Shown here one piece after another: positions 19,675 to 25,068 of a DNA stretch of 25,068 nt. The DNA lies in contig NW_003546459.1 in NCBI RefSeq assembly GCF_000090795.2, forward strand, positions 134,364 through 159,431. The letters are read 5' to 3'. A model generated the notes under the pieces. The model was not told the origin of the DNA. It was given only the letters and a program-made list of their open reading frames with translations, and searched no databases. The position numbers and the translations under genes were made by a program. Source of the DNA: Amphimedon queenslandica (taxonomy: Eukaryota > Porifera > Demospongiae > Haplosclerida > Niphatidae). Positions within the stretch are counted from its first letter, which is position 1. Every line of letters begins with the position of its first letter.

Positions 19675-20577
19675 AACTATTTTAATTATTTTGTGCTTAT
19701 TATTGTCTTGTGTAGCAAACTATTTTTTTGAATTATTTTGCTTTTTTATTTAGGTGTAGTTTTTTGATTCAGAATGGAATTAATTTTTGGAAAAAACATT
19801 CATGGGTAATTTATTGCATGTAGAGTCATGTAGAGTCATGTCTATTAATCTAGATTTAGATCTGTCTTATCCTTCAGTTATTCTTATTACTCATCTTAGT
19901 AAGATGAAGCAGCAAATTGTAATCTTATTGTCCAGATACTGTTGTTATTTCAACAGCTTACATACACACTTGAAATTGATATAATTATAGAGTATGCACT
20001 TTGTTCAATCCAGCTCTTAGTTTATTATTTTGCATACTAAATAAATAAATATAAAAAATAATATTAAAAAAAAATTTTAGTTTTAATTAAATTTTATTTT
20101 TATCTTTTATTTATTTATTATTATTTTTCATTTTATTATAAAAATAAAAGGGGCAAGCCTAATGAATTGATCGACTTCTCACTTAGTTTGGTAATATTTG
20201 TTTTCTGGAATGTAGAAGGATCAGCATGATTTGAAAGAGTGGGTTTAGTCATGTTTACATTTGAGTATGTTTTGCTGAAGAGAGTTTAGTAATTTGGCTT
20301 GAATTCATGATGACAAGGTCACAAAAAATCTCTTGTATTTTTAAAATAACCTGCTTATGCTTGATAACTAATGAGTTTGGCTAGACACTAGATCCGCTTT
20401 AAAGGATTTATCTTTAAAAGTTTTTTTTTTCATTTTTGTAATAGTGCACATGTGGCAAATGTTATTCTTATTACTCATAATAGTTACAAACAGCTCCTCC
20501 TTTAACTCTCTTCTTTGCTTTCCTTCCAGTCTAAAAAAAATTCTTGCATGAAGATCTAGATCTGTCTTAGTCTCTGG
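19675..20577 (+). other. Spacer between seven-helix genes 1 and 2
   Basis: Holds a very AT-rich low-complexity stretch (20036-20150), CT-block copy 3 (about 20161-20285), and two extra copies of the TTATTCTTATTACTCAT motif (19878-19894, 20462-20478), each near AGATCT-type words or the CTCCTCCTTTAACTCTC tract. The 65-codon frame at 19787-19984 lies across these repeats and is not called. The spacer reads as stacked copies of an ancestral 5' region. Confidence 0.55.
20161..20285 (+). repeat. CT-tract block, copy 3 (diverged)
   Basis: AATGAATTGATCGACTTCTC, CTTAGTTTGGTAATA, TGTAGAAGGATCAGCATG and GTGGGTTTAGTCATG follow the order of copies 1 and 2, but the CT tract has shrunk. It sits about 400 bp before gene 2, where copy 2 sits about 300 bp before gene 1. 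Confidence 0.65.
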
Positions 20578-20688
20578 TTATTCTTATTACTCATTTTAGT
20601 AAGATGAGGCAGCAAATTTGTACCAACAGCTCCTCCTTTAATTCTCTTCTTTGTTCAAGGTTATTTCTTCAAGGTCAAAATACAAGAC
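20578..20688 (+). promoter_or_regulatory. Upstream module of seven-helix gene 2
   Basis: TTATTCTTATTACTCAT (20578-20594), TAGTAAGATGAGGCAGC, CAACAGCTCCTCCTTTAA and TCTTCAAGGTCAAAATACAA up to the start codon. The whole ~110 bp is nearly repeated before gene 3. Role inferred from conservation and position. Confidence 0.5.
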
Positions 20689-21738
20689 ATGGATAATGAC
20701 AGTAACACTAGTAACTGTGTTGATAGGAATACAGAGGAAATCAGCATAATTGTAGGAGTCTTTGGTGGTCTAGGAGTCATAGCATGTACAGTGGCACTGG
20801 TCTTTGCAATAGCCAGTAGATTCTATAAAGATATTGTACAAAGACTGATATTGTACAAACTGATTGCAATGTTAATCTACTCACTATCTCAGTTTATGCT
20901 TCTTAGATTTGATGATTTAGATGTTTATAAAGCATTTGCTGCACTTACTCCAATTTTTGCCTATGAATTGAACCTAATCCTGACCTTCTGGCTAACCATC
21001 ATTCTTTATTTTTGTATTGTACACCTCAAAACATTGAAGACCTTCACAAAATTGGAACCAATTGCAATCTTGTCTTCATTTCTGCCTTTTGCTGGTGCTT
21101 TCATAATTCCATTCACTAGCTATGACGACTGCACAACAATGTGGGAAATCAAATTTTCGGAACAAGGAACAAATAAATTGTATTATTATTTTGCAATCAG
21201 CTACAGCATGACGGTTTTGATATACATTGTATTGTTGATGCTAGTCACTATCATTTTTATTGTAACAGTAAGAAGATCACGATTGGATCACCAAAGAAAA
21301 AATGAGGAACAAGCCAATGCTCTACTGGTCACTAATAATAAATGGAAAACACTTAGCAAGCAATTACTACCACTAGTAGTATATCCAATAGTTAATACAG
21401 TAATGGCAATGATCTTTCTTCCTCTACAAGTGGTCTATTATAATGGCAGTACTGCAAAGGGTATATATCTTTATTCGTTAATATCCTCTTCTGGTCTAAT
21501 AACTGGTATTATTGTTATAATACATCTATGGATAGTGAAGTGTAAGAAGAAGCAAAGAGAAAGGAAGAGAGCAAAACAGAATGACAAGTTAGTACCTTTC
21601 TGTAAAGTGTCTAACAATCATGATGATGTCTTCACAAGAGAAACAGTTGCTTCAACAAATGCACGTACTACCTTCCACTGTGCTAATACATCAAGTGTCA
21701 CTATGAGTGAAGTATCTGTTAACTATGATGCTATATGA
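20689..21738 (+). CDS. Seven-helix receptor 2 (GPCR-like), 349 aa, intronless
   Basis: Same length and topology as receptor 1, with the same start context. Long runs are identical, including VFGGLGVIACTVALVF, RFYKDIVQRLILYKLIA, LLVTNNKWK and KQLLPLVVYPIVNTV. Differences cluster in the N-terminal residues before helix 1, the helix 2-3 region (LRFDDLDVYKAFAALTPIF) and the helix 4-5 loop (QGTNKLYYYFAISYS), the parts most likely to face a ligand. The tail keeps RETVASTNARTT but replaces YQYTRTSS with FHCANTSS. Product of tandem duplication with receptor 1. Confidence 0.8.
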   Translation: MDNDSNTSNCVDRNTEEISIIVGVFGGLGVIACTVALVFAIASRFYKDIVQRLILYKLIAMLIYSLSQFMLLRFDDLDVYKAFAALTPIFAYELNLILTFWLTIILYFCIVHLKTLKTFTKLEPIAILSSFLPFAGAFIIPFTSYDDCTTMWEIKFSEQGTNKLYYYFAISYSMTVLIYIVLLMLVTIIFIVTVRRSRLDHQRKNEEQANALLVTNNKWKTLSKQLLPLVVYPIVNTVMAMIFLPLQVVYYNGSTAKGIYLYSLISSSGLITGIIVIIHLWIVKCKKKQRERKRAKQNDKLVPFCKVSNNHDDVFTRETVASTNARTTFHCANTSSVTMSEVSVNYDAI

Positions 21739-21894
21739 AACTATTTATTTTTGTGCTTATTGTTGTCTTGTTTAGAAAAATTATTAATTGAATTTTTACA
21801 CTTTTAATTTCAAGTTTTGATTCAGAATGGAACTAATTTTTGAAAAAACATGCATAGGCAATTTATTGCATGTAGATCTAGATCTGTCTTAAAG

Positions 21895-22042
21895 TTATTC
21901 TAATTACTCATTTTAGTAAGATGAGTCAGCAAATTTGTACCAACAGCCCCTCCTTTAGTCTGGCCCCGCCTCTACTCCTCCTTTAACTCTCTTCTTTCAG
22001 TTCTTTGTTCAAGGTTATTTCTTCAAGGTCAAAATACAAGGC
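21895..22042 (+). promoter_or_regulatory. Upstream module of seven-helix gene 3
   Basis: TTATTCTAATTACTCAT (one change from the others) at 21895-21911, TAGTAAGATGAGTCAGC, CTCCTCCTTTAACTCTC and TCTTCAAGGTCAAAATACAA before the start codon. An extra ~30-bp segment with CTGGCCCCGCC is inserted relative to gene 2. AGATCTAGATCTGTCTTA lies just upstream, as in gene 2. Confidence 0.5.
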
Positions 22043-23044
22043 ATGGATAATGACAGTAACACTAGTAACTGTGTTGATGGGAATTCAGAGGAAATTGACA
22101 TAATAGAAGGAGTCTTTGGTGGTCTAGGAGTCATAGCATGTACAGTGGCACTGGTCTTTGTAATAGTCAGTAGATTCTATAAAGATATTGTACAAAGACT
22201 GATATTGTACCAACTGATTGCAATGTTAGTCTTCTCACTATCTCAATTCTTGTTTCCTTATGATGCAATACTTGTACTTATTTCTCATATTACCTACCAT
22301 TTCAACCTAATCCTGACCTTTTGGCTCACCATCATTCTCTATCTTTGTATCGTATGCCTCAAAAAATTGAAAGCTTTCAAAAAATTTGAAACAATTGCTA
22401 TCTTATCGTCCTTTCTTTCATTTCTTTGGGTTGCCATTATTCCTTTTGTAAACTATAATGACTGCACAAAAACATGGGAAATTAAGTTTTCAGAACAAGA
22501 GACAAATGAAATATACTATTTTCTTGCAGCCAGTTACAGCATTACTATATCTATGTACATTGCAGTGTCTGTATTAGTCACTATCATTTTTATCATAACA
22601 GTAAGAAGATCACGACTACATCTTCAAAGGCAAAATGAAGATCAAGGCCATTCTCTACTGGTCACTAATAATAAATGGAAAATACTTAGCAAGCAGTTAC
22701 TACCACTAGTAGTGTATCCAATAGTTAATACAGTAATGATATTGATCTTCTTTCCTCTTCTTACACTCCATTACACTGGTGATACTTCAGTTGTAGCATC
22801 TCTTTATTCATTTGTATCCTCTTATGGTTTCATCACTGGTGTTATAGTTATAACCCACCTATGCATATTAAAATATAGAAGGAGAGAGAAGAAACAGGAT
22901 AGATTGTTGCTTGAAACAATAGTGCTTGATGCTGAAGACAACAATGGCAATAATCAATTTACAAGCGAGACCATAGCTTCTACTAATGCTAGGACTGAAT
23001 ATAATTATACCAGGACATCATCGTATCATATTAGTCAGCAGTAA
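22043..23044 (+). CDS. Seven-helix receptor 3 (GPCR-like), 333 aa, intronless
   Basis: Same topology. N-terminus and helix 1 are almost the same as in receptors 1 and 2. The helix 2-3 link is about seven residues shorter (FLFPYDAILVLISHITYHF) and the tail differs: RRREKKQDRLLLETIVLDAEDN replaces the CKKKQRERK region, ending TEYNYTRTSSYHISQQ. The conserved ETIASTNAR and YTRTSS words remain. The most diverged of the three complete copies. Confidence 0.8.
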   Translation: MDNDSNTSNCVDGNSEEIDIIEGVFGGLGVIACTVALVFVIVSRFYKDIVQRLILYQLIAMLVFSLSQFLFPYDAILVLISHITYHFNLILTFWLTIILYLCIVCLKKLKAFKKFETIAILSSFLSFLWVAIIPFVNYNDCTKTWEIKFSEQETNEIYYFLAASYSITISMYIAVSVLVTIIFIITVRRSRLHLQRQNEDQGHSLLVTNNKWKILSKQLLPLVVYPIVNTVMILIFFPLLTLHYTGDTSVVASLYSFVSSYGFITGVIVITHLCILKYRRREKKQDRLLLETIVLDAEDNNGNNQFTSETIASTNARTEYNYTRTSSYHISQQ

Positions 23045-23117
23045 GGACTACTCTACTGATGTGTGTTTTCGTGAACCTCAGTATGTGTTTTGTGAACCTC
23101 AGCATCTATTATTGCTA

Positions 23118-23123
23118 AATAAA
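23118..23123 (+). other. Polyadenylation signal AATAAA
   Basis: Canonical AATAAA 74 bp after the stop codon of seven-helix receptor 3. Confidence 0.5.
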
Positions 23124-23249
23124 TTACTATTACATCTATTGTGTTCATGTGACTCGTAAAAATACTATTGTTATTTTAACAGTTGACTTGACTATGAGCC
23201 ACAAAATTTTAGCAACTTTTTTCCATAAAAAGTATGGGTAATGTTTTTA

Positions 23250-23459
23250 AAGTGCCATACCTATTGCATATTGAAATGCAAAAAAAGAAAAGACGTGAAG
23301 AAAAAGGCACACTATTCTCATGTAGTAGTACCTAATGATTACAGTGATGTCTTTACAGACGGAACAGTTGCTTCAACAAATGCTCATACTATCTACCAAT
23401 ACACTCATACATCAAGTGTCACTGATGATGAATTAAACCCGGTTGCCTCAACTAAATAA
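23250..23459 (+). pseudogene. C-terminal fragment of a fourth seven-helix receptor
   Basis: The frame reads CILKCKKRKDVKKKAHYSHV, then VVPNDYSDVFTDGTVASTNA and HTIYQYTHTSS. These align with the cytoplasmic tail of receptor 1 (VKCKKKQRERK ... VVPNNHNDVFTRETVASTNA). None of the seven helices is present upstream, where receptor 3's 3' flank follows directly. It is a truncated copy, or a detached 3' piece left by unequal crossing-over. The local ATG at 23241 gives a 72-codon frame; whether it is translated is unknown. Confidence 0.7.
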
Positions 23460-23550
23460 TATAAATAATGTTTGTTTTTTTACCTTAATTTTTTGTCATC
23501 AAATGTGCCTATTTTAAGGTAATTAGATTTAGTATTAAGTGAATTTTTAT

Positions 23551-23556
23551 AATAAA
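23551..23556 (+). other. Polyadenylation signal AATAAA
   Basis: AATAAA about 90 bp after the stop of the receptor fragment. It may be the retained 3' end of the lost fourth gene. Confidence 0.45.
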
Positions 23557-23613
23557 TCTTTATGATAAAAAAAATGAAACAGAATTGTGTTTGTTGCTCT
23601 AACCATAGACCTC

Positions 23614-23804
23614 TAATGCCCACCATCCACTATTCAACTTTGTTGAAAGCAACTTTGTGGTTACTTTGATGTGCTGTCAACTGTGTTGCCTAAAATAGAA
23701 CTCAGTTCTATTTTAGGCAACAGAGTTGCCCCTCGAGTTGCCCTAAGATCAAAGTAACCACAAAGTTGCTTTCAACAAAGTTGAATAGTGGATGGTGGGC
23801 ATAA
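23614..23804. mobile_element. Fold-back MITE, 185 bp, near-perfect palindrome
   Basis: The element 23617-23801 begins TGCCCACCATCCACTATTCA and ends with its exact inverse. Arms of about 53 bp appear identical when read against each other. A second inner palindrome, GTTGCCTAAAATAGAACT against AGTTCTATTTTAGGCAAC, sits near the centre. TAA flanks both sides (23614-23616, 23802-23804), suggesting a PIF/Harbinger-type 3-bp duplication. No coding content. Confidence 0.85.
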
Positions 23805-24090
23805 CAAATGCACATTGCAATATATCAAGTTTTATGTCAGTTAACTAACATTCTAATGCTAACTTTTTAAGCCTATTTCACAGTTGTGTGTTTTCTTTAC
23901 ATTTGTATTAAAAATGTGCTATTAGTTTTTCATTTACACATCGCCAGTCAATTCAACTGTGACCATTTATCCTGTTATTACTAGACCCATGTTATGATAA
24001 TAGCTATGTATATAGATTAGCTATTAGAGTGCAAAGTTGTACTTGTAGCCCCCAGTTCTAAATTGCAATTATTGCATTCCATTCTATTGG
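23805..24090. other. Non-coding stretch, nothing recognised
   Basis: AT-rich sequence with no open frame of note and no repeat matched elsewhere in the window. Confidence 0.5.
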
Positions 24091-24091
24091 T

Positions 24092-24435
24092 ATCACGTGA
24101 TGCAAAATGGTCACCAGTACCATACCTCTTCTAGCAATAATTCAGACATCAAAACAGAGCCAGTGAAAATTCTATTTCTTCAATACAAACTACGATGATT
24201 GCAGTTATTTTTAAAATCTTAAACTAGTGCAGATCGATTTATGTGATTTAAGTCAAGATGCGCTGTCTTTTTCTCCGTCTTATATTTATATCTATATAAG
24301 CAAAGAAGAAATATTCTCAATACATCAGTGATTCTCGCAACTATCAAGAATCGTCGTGGATCATCCTTATTTTCTGCAGTACAAGCTAGTTTTGTGATAC
24401 AGTTGTCAGAAAACTGCCATTTTGCATCACGTGAT
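24092..24435. repeat. 344-bp unit bounded by 19-bp perfect inverted repeats
   Basis: ATCACGTGATGCAAAATGG at 24092-24110 and its exact reverse complement at 24417-24435. Each end starts with the self-palindromic ATCACGTGAT, which contains a CACGTG E-box. No clear target duplication and no coding frame. Could be a MITE or a pair of regulatory sites. Confidence 0.6.
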
Positions 24436-24522
24436 TATACAGGTGCAATGGACCTTTTGCACTTACCTTAAGGAGACAATTATTAGCGTGTACTTATTTT
24501 AGCGATTTTCATGGTACTGACA

Positions 24523-25020
24523 TTTGGCTGGTACTTAATTTAGCGTTTTTGATCATTTGGTATTAATAACTTATAGAAGAATTAAAGCCTGGGGGCGAGC
24601 CTAAGCAAGCTATAGATTATGTGCTGTGATTTACATGTATGAGCAAGCAAAGCAATTGCACAAGTCTAAATACACTAATACAGTAGATCTTGTTGCATTA
24701 ATCTTGCTTAAATTGCTTCATCACTGACTCTGCAGCCATTAACATGTAAAGTTATCTTGCTTACAGTTAGAAGCAGTCACTGAACGAAGAAGATTGTCAT
24801 CTGCTTTGTTAACCTAGGCTAACTGCTAGAGAAGTCTTTGGACAGCAGTTTAGTATTATCTTGCTGACCCTTTGCAGGCTTTGCTGCAAATAAACTCAGA
24901 CTTGCTGACGGCCGCCATTTTATTCATTGTGACCACACCTACTTTCAATTAAAAATTAAAATTATCGCGGACTTAAGTTAGCGATTTTTTTAATCGCTAA
25001 AATTCGCTAAATTAAATACC
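24523..25020. repeat. Possible larger TIR element at the window end
   Basis: GGTACTTAATTTAGCG near 24531 is mirrored by CGCTAAATTAAATACC at 25004-25019 (15 of 16 match), with further TTTAGCGATTTT-type words on both sides. The enclosed ~450 bp has no coding frame. The outer ends are not settled, and one may lie beyond the window. Confidence 0.4.
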
Positions 25021-25068
25021 GTAAGTAAGGTAGTAAGCGATTCTAATTAACGCGCACCCAAACTGGTG

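Noticed and set aside
24591-24660. Possible tRNA-like or small RNA gene around GGGGGCGAGCCTAAGCAAGC
   Set aside because: No cloverleaf, T-arm or anticodon stem can be drawn.

Overview
The window looks like AT-rich genomic DNA of an early-branching animal, most likely a demosponge (Amphimedon-like; this is inference, no search was run). Reasons: compact genes with introns down to about 42-50 bp, a clear metazoan CARM1 arginine methyltransferase, a cysteine-rich multi-pass membrane protein of a type I associate with sponges, a receptor pair with Ig and fibronectin-III domains, a tandem family of intronless seven-helix receptors, and many small non-autonomous DNA transposons with terminal inverted repeats (TIRs).

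Layout. 2-1435 (+) is the 3' part of a multi-pass membrane protein gene. 1727-12270 (+) is a complete CARM1/PRMT4 gene. I could join 14 exons in a consistent frame to a 618-residue protein. Its introns hold at least ten recognisable TIR elements: four copies of one ~207-bp family, several single MITEs, a PIF/Harbinger-like copy, and a hAT-like element with an exact 8-bp target duplication and another element nested inside it. 12665-15041 (-) and 15161-18186 (+) are two divergently transcribed paralogues whose start codons lie 119 bp apart. Each has 11 exons with matching phases. Both encode single-pass receptors: signal peptide, one Ig domain, four FN3-type modules, stalk, TM helix. The minus-strand copy (606 aa) has a ~50-residue cytoplasmic tail with a tyrosine motif YEEI. 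The plus-strand copy (583 aa) has only a short basic tail. 18625-23044 (+) carries three tandem intronless seven-helix receptor genes (349, 349, 333 aa), followed by a C-terminal fragment of a fourth (about 23250-23459). They share duplicated upstream modules. 23460-25068 has no gene I can support but holds a near-perfect 185-bp fold-back element and two further inverted-repeat structures.

How it fits together. CARM1 is a nuclear housekeeping enzyme with no evident functional tie to its neighbours. The receptor pair and the seven-helix cluster are both lineage-expanded surface-receptor families. The pair, with near-identical ectodomain modules but one signalling-type tail and one short basic tail, has the architecture of paired receptors and is the most interesting candidate system here. 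No tRNA, rRNA or CRISPR was seen.
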